Below are positions 16,417 through 24,512 of a stretch of DNA of 40,040 nucleotides, one piece after another. Origin of the DNA: Rhodospirillales bacterium (GTDB taxonomy: Bacteria; Pseudomonadota; Alphaproteobacteria; Reyranellales; Reyranellaceae); assembly GCA_009377525.1 (NCBI GenBank), contig WHTW01000066.1:1-40040 (forward strand). The letters are read 5' to 3'. A program made the translations under genes and the position numbers. Position 1 is the first letter of the stretch, and every line of letters begins with the position of its first letter. The notes beneath the pieces are model-generated. The model worked only from the letters and a program-made list of their open reading frames with translations, was not told the origin of the DNA and did not search any database.

Positions 16417-17495
16417 GCGTGCGCCAACTCCCGCTCGACGACATCGAGGCGCTCGCGGTCGGCGCCTGGGTGCTGGGCACGGGCGGCGGCGGCAATCCCT
16501 ACCTGCCGCTCTTGAACATGCGCGCGCTCTATCGCGACGGCCATCGCGTGCAGCTCATGGATGCCGCCGACCTCGCCGACGACGACTGGGTCGGCACGGT
16601 CGCCAACATGGGCGCGCCTCTGGTCGGCCAGGAGCGGCTGACCGACAGCCTCACGCTGGCGCGCGCCGTCTCGGTCATGGAGCGCCATATTGGCCGGCGC
16701 TTCGCCGCCCTGATGAGCATGGAAATCGGCGGCGCCAACGGCGTGCGGCCGTTCATGGCGGCGGCGCATCTCAACAGGTCGGTGGTCGATTCCGACACGA
16801 TGGGCCGGGCCTATCCCGAGGCGCAGATGACGTCGGTTGCGGTCGGCGGGCTGGCGCCCTATCCCCTGACCGCGATCGACGTGCGCGGCTTCGAGAGCAT
16901 CGTGCACAAGGTGCCGACCTGGAAATGGACCGAGCGCGTGGCGCGCAAGATCTGCGTCGAGTACGGCTCGGTCGCCGCCACCTGCCAGCCGCCGCGCACC
17001 GGCGCCGAGGTCAAGAAATGGGGCATCCACGGCACCACGACCAAGGCCATCGCCATCGGCCAGGCCGTGCGAGAGGCGCAGCGCCGCCACGAGGATCCTG
17101 TCGCCGCCATCCTGTCGGTCGAACCGGGCAAGCTTTTGTACAAGGGCAAGGTCTTGGACGTGGCGCGCCGCGCCACCGAGGGCTTTCTGCGCGGCGTCCT
17201 GCGGCTGGACGGGCTCGATGGCTGGCGCGGCTCGGCCATGACCATCAACTTCCAGAATGAGTGGATCGTGGCCTGGCGCGACGACAAGCCGCTCGCCATG
17301 ACGCCCGACCTGATCTGCGTGCTCGACTCGGTGTCGGGCGAGGCGGTCGGCAGCGAGACGGTTCGCTACGGCCAGCGCGTCACGGTGATCGCCCTGCCAC
17401 CGCCTGCCGTCTTCCTTTCGCCGCGCGGGCTGGACCATGTCGGTCCGCGCGCCTTCGGCTATGACATCGACTTCAGGAGCGTGTTCGACGCATGA
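16413..17495 (+). CDS. DUF917 protein 2, tandem paralogue of protein 1
   Basis: 360 residues from GTG 16413, which overlaps the stop of the first copy as GTGA. By eye about three quarters of the positions match protein 1, with the same landmarks ('VLGTGGGGNPYL', 'MGAPLVGQERLTDS', 'GRAYPEAQMTSVAVG', 'NFQNEWIVAW'). One visible difference is 'SMEIGGANGVRP' where copy 1 has 'SLEIGGGNSIQP'. Two retained, intact copies in one operon suggest subunits of a hetero-oligomer or two related substrates. The stop overlaps the next start as ATGA. Confidence 0.9.
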   Translation: MSVRQLPLDDIEALAVGAWVLGTGGGGNPYLPLLNMRALYRDGHRVQLMDAADLADDDWVGTVANMGAPLVGQERLTDSLTLARAVSVMERHIGRRFAALMSMEIGGANGVRPFMAAAHLNRSVVDSDTMGRAYPEAQMTSVAVGGLAPYPLTAIDVRGFESIVHKVPTWKWTERVARKICVEYGSVAATCQPPRTGAEVKKWGIHGTTTKAIAIGQAVREAQRRHEDPVAAILSVEPGKLLYKGKVLDVARRATEGFLRGVLRLDGLDGWRGSAMTINFQNEWIVAWRDDKPLAMTPDLICVLDSVSGEAVGSETVRYGQRVTVIALPPPAVFLSPRGLDHVGPRAFGYDIDFRSVFDA

Positions 17496-19030
17496 GACGC
17501 ATTGGCATTGACGTGGGCGGCACCAACACCGACGCCGTCCTGATCGAGGAAGGCAAGGTGGTGAGCGCGGTGAAGGCGCCGACCAGCGAGGACGTGACCA
17601 CGGGCATCCTCGATTCGCTGAAAAGCCTCGGCTCGACCGGCGTGCTTGCGGGCAAGCGCATAGACGGCGTGATGATCGGCACCACGCATTTCATCAACGC
17701 CGTGGTCCAGCGCCGGCACCTGAGCAAGGTCGCGGCCCTCAGGCTCGGCATGCCGGCCTCGGCCTCGCTGCCGCCGTTCTGCGACTGGCCGGAGGACCTG
17801 GCCGAGCTGGTGCGCGGCGGCGTGTGGATGGTCGAGGGCGGCCACGAATACGACGGCCGGCCGTTCATGCCGCTCGACGAGGCCGCCGTCACCAGGGCAG
17901 CCGGCGAGATGAAGGCCAGGGGACTGAAGTCGGTCGCCATCTCCTCGATCTTCTCGCCGCTCGATCCCAGCCACGAGAAGCGCGCGGCTGAGTTGGTCAC
18001 CGCGGTATGGCCCGATGCCGTCATCACCTGCTCGTCCGATCTCGGCCGCATCGGCCTCCTGGAGCGCGAGAATGCCGGCCTGCTGAACGCGGCCCTCGCC
18101 GACCTGTCGCACGACACGATCGCTGCCTTCGAGAAGGCGATCGGCGATTCCGGCATCGAAGGCCCGCTGTTCATCACCCAGAATGACGGCACGGTGGCGG
18201 AGGCCTACCAGGCGCGGCGGCTGCCGGTCTATTCCTTCGCCTCCGGCGCCACCAATTCCATGCGCGGCGCGGCGTACCTCTCCGGCCTCAGCGACGCCAT
18301 GGTGATCGATGTCGGCGGCACCACCACGGACGTCGGCCAGCTCAAGCTCGGCTTCCCGCGCGAGGCCAACTCGGTGGTCAAGGTCGGTGGCGTGCGCACG
18401 CTGTTCCGCATGCCCGACCTGTTGTCGATCGGCCTGGGCGGCGGCAGCCACGTCTCCCTCGACCCGATCAAGGTCGGGCCGGTGTCGGTCGGCTATCGGC
18501 TCCTGAAGGACGGCGTCGCCTTCGGAGGCAAGCAGCTTACGACCACGGACATCGCCGTGGCCAGCGGCGTCCTCAAGCTTGGCGACAAGAGCAAGGTCGC
18601 CCATCTCGATGCCGCCGCCTGCCAGAAGGTGTTCGCCGAGGCCGCCCGCCTGGCCGAGGAGGCGATCGACCGCATGAAGACCGAGGCGGGCGACGTGCCG
18701 CTGATCGCGGTCGGCGGCGGCGCCTTCCTGATCCCCGACAAGCTGGCCGGTGTGTCCCAGGTGATCCATGTCGAGCACGGCGATTGCGCCAATGCCGTGG
18801 GGGCGGCCATCGCCCAGGTCTCGGGCGAGTGCGACCAGATCTTCAAGGACATGACGCGGACCGACGCCATCGCCATGGCCCAGGGCATCGCCAACGACCG
18901 CGCCGTCGCCGCCGGCGCTGCCGCGAAGACGCTCAGCACCATCGAAAGCGAGGACATGCCGCTTGCCTATCTGCCCGGCAACTCGGTGCGGGTGAGGGTG
19001 CGCGTGGTGGGTGACGTGGCGGCGAGCTGA
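17492..19030 (+). CDS. Hydantoinase/oxoprolinase family protein (HyuA-like, short form)
   Basis: 512 residues. The N-terminus 'RIGIDVGGTNTDAVLIE' is the first phosphate-binding loop of the ASKHA-like hydantoinase A/oxoprolinase fold. A second one, 'VIDVGGTTTDVGQL', lies near 270-283, and 'IGLGGGSHVSLDP' and 'LIAVGGGAFLIPD' follow. The length matches the compact forms found with DUF917 proteins, shorter than 5-oxoprolinase. Family members open cyclic amides such as hydantoins or oxoproline with ATP. With the two overlapping DUF917 genes upstream it probably forms one pathway for a cyclic thio- or imino-hydantoin-like compound. That is an inference from family names and gene overlap. No hyuB homologue is in the window. 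Confidence 0.9.
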   Translation: MRRIGIDVGGTNTDAVLIEEGKVVSAVKAPTSEDVTTGILDSLKSLGSTGVLAGKRIDGVMIGTTHFINAVVQRRHLSKVAALRLGMPASASLPPFCDWPEDLAELVRGGVWMVEGGHEYDGRPFMPLDEAAVTRAAGEMKARGLKSVAISSIFSPLDPSHEKRAAELVTAVWPDAVITCSSDLGRIGLLERENAGLLNAALADLSHDTIAAFEKAIGDSGIEGPLFITQNDGTVAEAYQARRLPVYSFASGATNSMRGAAYLSGLSDAMVIDVGGTTTDVGQLKLGFPREANSVVKVGGVRTLFRMPDLLSIGLGGGSHVSLDPIKVGPVSVGYRLLKDGVAFGGKQLTTTDIAVASGVLKLGDKSKVAHLDAAACQKVFAEAARLAEEAIDRMKTEAGDVPLIAVGGGAFLIPDKLAGVSQVIHVEHGDCANAVGAAIAQVSGECDQIFKDMTRTDAIAMAQGIANDRAVAAGAAAKTLSTIESEDMPLAYLPGNSVRVRVRVVGDVAAS

Positions 19031-19094
19031 CGGTTGCTAGCAGTGCAGTCACTGGACGCATAATGACCAGTGTCATTTTAACTTACTTTAGTTA

Positions 19095-19140
19095 TTGACA
19101 AGTCGGAATGCTCCTCGTACATTGAGAGGAGCTTTCCTTT
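19095..19140 (+). promoter_or_regulatory. Sigma-70-type promoter with an overlapping inverted repeat
   Basis: TTGACA at 19095-19100 is followed after 17 bases by TACATT at 19118-19123. Arms GCTCCTC (19110-19116) and GAGGAGC (19126-19132) are complementary and overlap the -10 and start region, followed by TTTCCTTT. The hairpin may be an operator for the gene at 19198, or it may end the hydantoinase operon that stops 79 bases upstream. Confidence 0.55.
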
Positions 19141-19197
19141 GCCGCGCCGCAGCGCTCCGAAGGACGGCAATCGCCTCAGGCTTTGCGGGAGCGCATG

Positions 19198-20451
19198 ATG
19201 TTCTTCAACATCCGACCTGACTCATTTTTGCCTGGCTTTCGCGTCCAACCGCCGAAGGAGCCGGAAGTGCCAGGCTTTCGCATGAACCCCGACGGTTCGA
19301 TAGACAAATCCGTGTCCAGCCGTGCCCCGCAGACGCGCACGCTGCAGAATTACAATCCGCTGGCGATCGCTTGGCGCATGCTGCCGCCGGAGGCCAGGGC
19401 GAGCTATGCCTCGATACCCAGCGCAATCACCAAAGGCATCGAGGAGCTGTCAACCGGTGCGGCGGTCCGGGACGCGGTGAATGCCTACACCGACATGAAC
19501 CGCGCCGCATGGTCCGGACGGGGCTGGGACGCTGCGCGAAGCGGTCTCCAGATGCTGACGGCGGCCGCCGGCGTCGTCCCGATAAATCGGGCCATCGCTC
19601 GCACCGGCCAGAAGGTCATCGCTCATCAGACAGCCGAAGCGATTCCGGGACGCGGCACCGGCCACCTGGAGAACATGATCGAGGCGCCACCCGCCGCCCG
19701 CGAGGCCTTCACGACCCGTGTGTCGGACGCGCTCAGCGATCCGGCCGGCATCGATGTCCTGAACAAGGCAGCGGGCCTTCACGCCTTGCCGACGCAGCCG
19801 ACGACAGGCGCCTTCCGGGCGACGCCGACGTCACCGGTGGAGATCAACCCGGGCTTCGCCATGGGCGCAAAGGTGCCGATGATCGACAAGGGTGGCGCGC
19901 TCGCCATCGATCCTGCGTCGGAGCAGGCGCTCCGGACAACCGCGACGATGCGCGGTGCCATGACTGCCCAGCTCGGCAATCCGTACAATGCGCAGATGTC
20001 GTTGCCGACCGGCGATAATCTGGTGGTGCCACTCGACAGCAAGGTGTCGCCGGAACGCATGCAGGACTTCGTCAACCGATATGGGACGGACCGAGTGGTT
20101 CCGGCCGACACCGGTTCCGCCGTCAACGTGCTGAACTTCGGCGATCGCCTGGCTACGAGCGAAGCGCGAGACATAGCTTCACGCCTGTCTGGCAACCCGG
20201 CCAACTACCGTCGGAGCAGAGAAGTATCCGACCCGACGATGAGCTATGTCGATCTCAGCACTGAATGGCTGAAGCCACCCGGCTCGCGAGACATCACGCG
20301 ACGCATGCTCGACGAGGTCGAGCGCCTGAACAACGTCACACCCGGAGGGCTCGCCACCATGGACAACGCGGAATTGCGTGAGGCCGCGGGCAAGCTGCAT
20401 ACGATCTACGACAGCCATGCCCAGATGGGCAGACGGTGCGCCCCGACCTGA
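19198..20451 (+). CDS. Phage- or island-like hypothetical protein, probably frameshifted near its end
   Basis: 417 residues from ATG 19198 (GGGAG 6-7 bases upstream; ATG 19195 and TTG 19183 are less well placed). I do not recognise a domain. The N-terminus repeats a short 'PGFR' motif ('LPGFRVQP', 'VPGFRMNP'), a feature of hypothetical proteins near rhizobial prophage and island genes. The middle is Ala/Thr-rich ('DAARSGLQMLTAAAGVVP'), and the C-terminal half is soluble-looking. There is no signal peptide. The frame ends at TGA 20449-20451, but the next frame continues with good coding character to 20597. A one-base deletion in the GGG at about 20426-20429 would explain this, giving an original protein of about 467 residues. 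Lower GC and AT-rich flanks mark the region as acquired. Confidence 0.7.
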   Translation: MFFNIRPDSFLPGFRVQPPKEPEVPGFRMNPDGSIDKSVSSRAPQTRTLQNYNPLAIAWRMLPPEARASYASIPSAITKGIEELSTGAAVRDAVNAYTDMNRAAWSGRGWDAARSGLQMLTAAAGVVPINRAIARTGQKVIAHQTAEAIPGRGTGHLENMIEAPPAAREAFTTRVSDALSDPAGIDVLNKAAGLHALPTQPTTGAFRATPTSPVEINPGFAMGAKVPMIDKGGALAIDPASEQALRTTATMRGAMTAQLGNPYNAQMSLPTGDNLVVPLDSKVSPERMQDFVNRYGTDRVVPADTGSAVNVLNFGDRLATSEARDIASRLSGNPANYRRSREVSDPTMSYVDLSTEWLKPPGSRDITRRMLDEVERLNNVTPGGLATMDNAELREAAGKLHTIYDSHAQMGRRCAPT

Positions 20452-20597
20452 TGAACCTCCTTCGCATCATGTCGCAAGACGGGATCGATGGGCTGAAAGC
20501 GGCCATGCGGGACAACAAGCAGCTGCTCCCAGGTCTCGGCCTCGCCGCTTTGGTGCCGGCGTTGGCCGACGACGGCAAGCCGGCGGACGTCTACTGA
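20451..20597 (+). pseudogene. Displaced C-terminal tail of the preceding hypothetical gene
   Basis: The frame reads 'QTVRPDLMNLLRIMSQDG' before and through the ATG at 20451 and ends 'PALADDGKPADVY'. It joins smoothly to the upstream protein if one G is added near 20428. It could also be a separate 48-residue protein coupled through TGATG, but the upstream in-frame residues 'QTVRPDL' also look coding, which favours a frameshift. Its stop lies 7 bases past the end of the converging gene. Confidence 0.6.
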
Positions 20598-21040
20598 CGC
20601 CACCTCGGGTCTTTCGGGTGGCGGCCGGAGGTCACGATCGGCGGCCGGTCCAGTCCCTCCTGGGCCCTCGCTCGCTCGGCTGCCGGTGCCCAGTTCCAGA
20701 CAGCCAAAACGTAGGTCCCGATCGTCCGGTCGCCGTGCCTGTCGACGAATTCGATCTTGGCATTCTTGCCATCCGGATCGATCCTGAGGACCCGGGCGTT
20801 TCTTGGGTTCCTGTGTGGCAGCTCAATCGTCTCGGGTCCTTCGGGCAGTGGTGGATGGCGACCGGGAGTTGGGTCAATTTCGGCCCCGGCTGCTTCGGAC
20901 GCCGTCGCTTCGCTCAGGCCGGTCAGCACATAGTCCGCGATAACCAATTCGTTGTGCTCCTCGGCGAACTCGATCTCGGCAAACTTGCCGTCGGGCTCGA
21001 TGTGAAGGACGCGGGCCTTTCGCGGCGTCTTATGTGGCAT
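20591..21040 (-). CDS. Hypothetical protein with an internal duplication
   Basis: 149 residues, no known domain recognised. Two similar modules of about 35 residues are visible: 'RKARVLHIEPDGKFAEIEF' near 7-25 and 'RNARVLRIDPDGKNAKIEF' near 79-97. Each is followed by a short 'VIADYVL' or 'TIGTYVL' strand. The modules are probably small beta-rich units joined by a Pro-rich linker. The C-terminus is charged and Pro-rich. ATG 21040 has 'GAGGGTG' upstream. No signal peptide or membrane segment is seen, so it should be cytoplasmic. It converges on the phage-like gene with a 7-base overlap and has an AT-rich upstream region with a perfect palindrome. Confidence 0.7.
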   Translation of the reverse strand: MPHKTPRKARVLHIEPDGKFAEIEFAEEHNELVIADYVLTGLSEATASEAAGAEIDPTPGRHPPLPEGPETIELPHRNPRNARVLRIDPDGKNAKIEFVDRHGDRTIGTYVLAVWNWAPAAERARAQEGLDRPPIVTSGRHPKDPRWRQ

Positions 21041-21160
21041 AGCAACACCCTCGTTTTAGTGCTTTGGGCGGGACGCCCGGGCGCACAAGCTGAGATCAAA
21101 TCATGCCCAGCACCGAAAATAGCGCGTTCCGCGCCAAGGCGCTACCCATTTTGTTGAAAT

Positions 21161-21175
21161 ACAACTTAAAGTTGT
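21161..21175. promoter_or_regulatory. Perfect palindrome in AT-rich DNA upstream of the duplicated-module gene
   Basis: ACAACTT-A-AAGTTGT reads the same on both strands apart from the centre. It sits in the AT-rich stretch 21145-21180, between the start of the hypothetical gene (21040) and the end of the kinase gene (21186). It may be an operator. No transcription factor gene lies next to it. Confidence 0.4.
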
Positions 21176-21185
21176 TGCCCGCATG

Positions 21186-22358
21186 TTAGGCCGAGAAGGT
21201 GGGATAAAGCGCAAGCGGTTCGGACTCGGGCCATCGCTCGCCGAGTTCGGCGCGCCAGCGCAGCGCGGTGTCGCGGAGGCCGTCAAGCAAGCCTACCAGT
21301 CGGGCGCTATCGGCGGCGGCCTGGAGATGCCAGAGCGCTCGGCTGCGCCGCGTGGAAATGCCCCAGCGCGTATCCTCATTCAGTGCGCCTTCGAGCAGCC
21401 AGGAAAGGCTGCCGAACAGGCGTGCGAACAGCAGGATTGCCATCTCGCCGTGGAACACGGCGTCATCGGCCACGGCCGGCAGGGCGACGCCGAGCGCGCG
21501 TCGGTAGGTGTCGTCCATCGCCGCCTGAACGTCGGCCGGAATGCGGCCGGCGCACCAGCACGTCGGAAGGCCCATGCGCCAATAGGCGGCGTCGAGCAGC
21601 ACATGACCGGGCGCGGCGAATTCGAAGTCCAGCAGGCGCGCCCGGCCGTCGATCAGCAGCACGTTGTCAGGGCAGGGATCGCAATGCACGAGGCCGAGCC
21701 AAGTACCCGGCTGGGCCAGGCGGTCGATCACGATGCCGACGTCCCGCTCGTCGAGCGTCCCTCCCAGAAGATCGTAGACCTTGGCGAATGACTCCTGCAG
21801 TCGCGCCGGGTTCGCTGGGCGCGGCATGGCGGCATCGGGAAAGAGGCGATGCAATGCGGCGGCGTGCCTGTCGGCGCAGCCCAGTGTCGCTGCATGAAGG
21901 CGGCCGATGCAGGCCGCGTAGGCGATCAGCGCCTCCCTGGCCCGGTCGGCGGGTCCTTCCAGCAGCGGGCCGACGAGACTGCCGAGATCGGCGCCCAGGT
22001 CTTCGAACACGACGAGCCCGCGCGCCGTATCGCCGGCGAGGAGGGCCGGGCAATGGAGTCCGTCCGGCGCATGGCCGCCAAGGAAAGCGGCGGCGGTCCA
22101 TTCCTTCACCAGGCCAGATTCCTCGAAGGCGTTCGTCGCCGTGGCGTCGAAGTCGGCGGCGCGCTGGGCCTTGATGATGACCGATCGAGATGCAGGGCCA
22201 TCGCTCACCGCCATTGCCCGCAGGATGACGTTACGTCTTTTCTCGTTGCTCAGCGCCGCGACCTCGACCAGCGAGACGGGCGCGCGCCATGAACGCGACA
22301 AGGCGGCTGCGGCGCGCTCGGCGATCTCTTGCTGAAGCTGCTGATGTTCGACGGCCAC
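21186..22358 (-). CDS. APH/choline-kinase-family phosphotransferase
   Basis: 390 residues of the aminoglycoside phosphotransferase/kinase-like fold. The catalytic loop is 'LVHCDPCPDNVLL' with Asp227 and Asn232, and the metal site is 'LLDFEFA' with Asp244. Lys63 in 'VIIKAQ' is the likely ATP-contacting lysine. The family phosphorylates small hydroxylated compounds; resistance to aminoglycosides is not implied, since most environmental members have metabolic or unknown substrates. The N-terminal 20 residues are helical and Gln/Glu-rich. The protein has an unusual Cys-rich patch 'GLPTCWCAG'. It is divergent from the IalB-like gene, with 87 bases between the starts. Confidence 0.85.
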   Translation of the reverse strand: MAVEHQQLQQEIAERAAAALSRSWRAPVSLVEVAALSNEKRRNVILRAMAVSDGPASRSVIIKAQRAADFDATATNAFEESGLVKEWTAAAFLGGHAPDGLHCPALLAGDTARGLVVFEDLGADLGSLVGPLLEGPADRAREALIAYAACIGRLHAATLGCADRHAAALHRLFPDAAMPRPANPARLQESFAKVYDLLGGTLDERDVGIVIDRLAQPGTWLGLVHCDPCPDNVLLIDGRARLLDFEFAAPGHVLLDAAYWRMGLPTCWCAGRIPADVQAAMDDTYRRALGVALPAVADDAVFHGEMAILLFARLFGSLSWLLEGALNEDTRWGISTRRSRALWHLQAAADSARLVGLLDGLRDTALRWRAELGERWPESEPLALYPTFSA

Positions 22359-22445
22359 TGATTGACTGTATCACTGCCGGCTGCTTCCCGGATGGCCGAT
22401 CGCCGTGTATGAACACTGCCAACCGGACAGGAGAAAGCAGCGGGA

Positions 22446-22928
22446 ATGATCCGAGCTATTGTGACGGCCTTGGGCCTTGGCCTTGTCGCCTCATCCGCCT
22501 CCGCCCAGCCCATGGGCCAGAACCAGCCGCCCAACCAGTGGGTGATGAACTGCAACTACGAGAAGGGCAAGGACTGCACCGTGTCGGCGATGATCGACGG
22601 CGGCCCCAACAACCTTCTGGGCACGTTCCTGATCGTGAGCTACTCGGTGGCCTACACCACGCTCACCATCGTCGCCGATGGCGTGGGGCAGAGCGCCAGC
22701 ATGCAGATCGACAACTGGCCGTTCGTGTCGACCAACATCTGCACCGGCGGCGCCTGCTCGTACGATCAGGGCAAGTCGGCCGAGCTGCTGCAGACCATGC
22801 TCAAGGGCTCGTCGATCACCGTCCAGCTCTCGACCCAGGCCGACGGCATGGCCGGCCCGCTCACCAACACGCTGCAGGGCTTCGCTACCCAGTACGAAAG
22901 GGCCGTCAGGGCGCAGCAGGGCCGTTAG
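22446..22928 (+). CDS. IalB-like secreted protein
   Basis: 160 residues. Residues 1-21 form a signal peptide ending 'SSASA', so the protein is periplasmic or secreted. The mature part resembles the invasion-associated locus B domain: 'WVMNCNY', 'KDCTVSAMID', the paired cysteines in 'NICTGGACSYD' and the closing 'NTLQGFATQY'. IalB-domain proteins are widespread in Alphaproteobacteria, and in most species the role is unknown; a host-invasion function should not be assumed here. Four Cys in the mature part could form two disulfides. Confidence 0.65.
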   Translation: MIRAIVTALGLGLVASSASAQPMGQNQPPNQWVMNCNYEKGKDCTVSAMIDGGPNNLLGTFLIVSYSVAYTTLTIVADGVGQSASMQIDNWPFVSTNICTGGACSYDQGKSAELLQTMLKGSSITVQLSTQADGMAGPLTNTLQGFATQYERAVRAQQGR

Positions 22929-22950
22929 AACGTGCGCAATCGGTGAGTCT

Positions 22951-23436
22951 TCATCGGCCAAGCAGCATGGGTATCCAAGCAGCGCCGATCCTCGCCGCGA
23001 ACCTCAGCGGAAAGCCGGCGTAGCGGGGAATGTCGTCCGGCAAAGGGCATTTGCTGAATTTGGTGCAGATGCGCATCGTCGGCGGCGGAAGGTCGCCTGC
23101 AAGCCGCCTGCGGTAGACCGAAACCCAAGGCTTGCCGTCATCGAAGTTGAGGACCATGGCCGAGTTGCAGCAGGTGGCGACGACGCGGTTGGTGGCCGAC
23201 CTCTCCTTGAGCTTGAGGCCCTTGAGCAGCGGAGCCCCTTTCACGCATTCGAGGCGGTCCTTTCGATAGAGCAGATAGGCGGTGCCGCCGTCGGGATCCT
23301 GAACCGGGCCCGCCTTGGCGAGCGCTTCGATGCGGCGGCCGCCCTCCTGGCAATTGTCGCAGTAGCAGACGACGCCGATGATGGGAGTGCCGCTCGCTTG
23401 CAGCTCGACGCTCCCGCACGCGCACGAAGCGATCAA
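22951..23436 (-). CDS. GFA-family (CENP-V-like) zinc protein
   Basis: 161 residues from TTG 23436, just 6 bases after the DUF899 stop. 'SCACGSVEL' supplies Cys5 and Cys7, 'VCYCDNCQ' supplies Cys24, Cys26 and Cys29, and 'ATCCNSAM' gives further cysteines, the zinc-binding pattern of the GFA/Mss4-like fold. Members of the family activate or carry small electrophiles such as S-hydroxymethyl-glutathione, but most are uncharacterised. The close spacing and unusual start suggest translational coupling to DUF899. It is the last gene of the ECF-linked operon. No ATG suits the domain start, since the first zinc cysteines are within seven residues of the TTG. Confidence 0.82.
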   Translation of the reverse strand: MIASCACGSVELQASGTPIIGVVCYCDNCQEGGRRIEALAKAGPVQDPDGGTAYLLYRKDRLECVKGAPLLKGLKLKERSATNRVVATCCNSAMVLNFDDGKPWVSVYRRRLAGDLPPPTMRICTKFSKCPLPDDIPRYAGFPLRFAARIGAAWIPMLLGR

Positions 23437-23442
23437 CGCCGT

Positions 23443-24072
23443 TCAGCCCAGCAGGCTGAGATAGGTGAGGCTGAGCGGCATGTCGCCGCCGTTGGTGTAG
23501 GCGGAATAGGTGTGGAACACCTCGCCGGTCGCACTGCGCGCGAACACGCTGGTGCCCGGCACGTCCTCGCGATCCATTTTGGTGCGCTCGAAGCCGTAGA
23601 CGACCTCCTGGCCGACCTGCTCGGGCCGGTAGGCCGCCTGGTAGTCGTAGCTGAAGTCGGACGGCTGCGAGGACACCCAGCGGAAGTGCCAGCCGCGGCG
23701 CCGGCGGTAGTCCTCGATCCGGTCGAGCGGTGCGCGCGACACCGCGGCGAAGGTGGCGTCATGGCGGGCAAGCTGCTCGTCCAGCCCGTCGAGATGGTTG
23801 CCCAGCAGCGAGCAGCCCGGGCAACCGTCCTGCCAGTCCGGCGCGAACATGAAGTGATAGACGATCAGCCGCCCGCGGCCATCGAACAGCTCGCCGAGCG
23901 TCCGCCGCCCGGCCGGCGTGTCGAAGGCGTAGGCCTTGTCGACGGCCGTCCAGGGCAGCGCGCGGCGCCGCTCGATGATCCGCGCGCGCAGCTCGGCGAG
24001 CTGCTTTTCCTCGGCCAGCAGCGCCTGGCGGGCCGCCAGCCATTCCTCGCCGGAGACGATGTCGTGCTGCAT
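23443..24072 (-). CDS. DUF899 thioredoxin-like protein
   Basis: 209 residues. The N-terminal helix is 'VSGEEWLAARQALLAEEK', and the thioredoxin-like core carries 'APDWQDGCPGCSLLGNH' with Cys84 and Cys87, a CPGC redox-like pair. 'GWHFRWVSSQPSDFSYDY' and 'VFARSATGEVFHTYSAY' are family hallmarks. The protein is probably a cytoplasmic thiol-dependent reductase or peroxidase-like enzyme; no member's reaction is firmly known to me. ATG 24072 has 'GGGAG' eight bases upstream. It lies in a three-gene operon under the divergent ECF-type promoter at 24418-24445. Confidence 0.88.
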   Translation of the reverse strand: MQHDIVSGEEWLAARQALLAEEKQLAELRARIIERRRALPWTAVDKAYAFDTPAGRRTLGELFDGRGRLIVYHFMFAPDWQDGCPGCSLLGNHLDGLDEQLARHDATFAAVSRAPLDRIEDYRRRRGWHFRWVSSQPSDFSYDYQAAYRPEQVGQEVVYGFERTKMDREDVPGTSVFARSATGEVFHTYSAYTNGGDMPLSLTYLSLLG

Positions 24073-24085
24073 GGCTACTCTCCCT

Positions 24086-24382
24086 TCAGGCAAGCATGCC
24101 GTAGTTGCCGACGATGGCGGGCTCCGCCGGCTGTGGCGGCTCGGCGCAGCGCTCGCGGATATCCTTCTGGAAGGCGCGGAAGCTTTCGAAGCTCGACAGC
24201 GATGGTCCGCCGTCGTCGGACATCGCGATATGGACGAACGTGTCGTCGGGCAGCCTGAACACGGCGTAGCGCAGCCCGGCGGGCGCCTTGTCCTTGAGCT
24301 CGTCGAACACCGCCGCACTCAGGCGCTGGTTCTCATCGGCCCGTTCGGGCATGGCGCGATAGCGCACCAGGGTCCATTTCAT
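24086..24382 (-). CDS. Small dimeric alpha/beta-barrel (ABM-like) protein
   Basis: 98 residues, 'MKWTLVRYRAMPERADENQR' at the start, 'FVHIAMSD' in the middle, ending 'IVGNYGMLA'. The size and alternating pattern fit ferredoxin-like alpha/beta-barrel proteins of the antibiotic-biosynthesis-monooxygenase type, which often handle reactive small molecules, but the match is by appearance. ATG 24382 has 'GAGGAG' upstream. It is the first gene of the operon controlled from 24418-24445 and is followed by DUF899 after 13 bases. Confidence 0.7.
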   Translation of the reverse strand: MKWTLVRYRAMPERADENQRLSAAVFDELKDKAPAGLRYAVFRLPDDTFVHIAMSDDGGPSLSSFESFRAFQKDIRERCAEPPQPAEPAIVGNYGMLA

Positions 24383-24417
24383 GGCGTGTGACTCCTCAGG
24401 ATGTTGCTGTCCTGGAA

Positions 24418-24491
24418 GACGATCGACCGGCGGCAAAGGATTCGCGAAAAAAGTCGTAATCCTGCGAATCCTTGGGCCCATCCCGAACGTC
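24418..24491. promoter_or_regulatory. Mirror-image pair of ECF-type promoters
   Basis: The plus strand has GCGAATCCTT at 24464-24473, 14 bases, then CGTC at 24488-24491, leading to the sigma-factor gene at 24513. The minus strand has the identical GCGAATCCTT at 24445-24436, 14 bases, then CGTC at 24421-24418, leading to the operon start at 24382. The N14 spacers differ, so only the two boxes are conserved. A CGTC -10 element is common for ECF sigma factors. The two -35 boxes form a 10-bp inverted repeat with an 18-base spacer. This strongly suggests that the sigma factor drives both itself and the divergent operon. Confidence 0.75.
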
Positions 24492-24512
24492 GTCCTGGCA
24501 TAAGAGGAAGGC

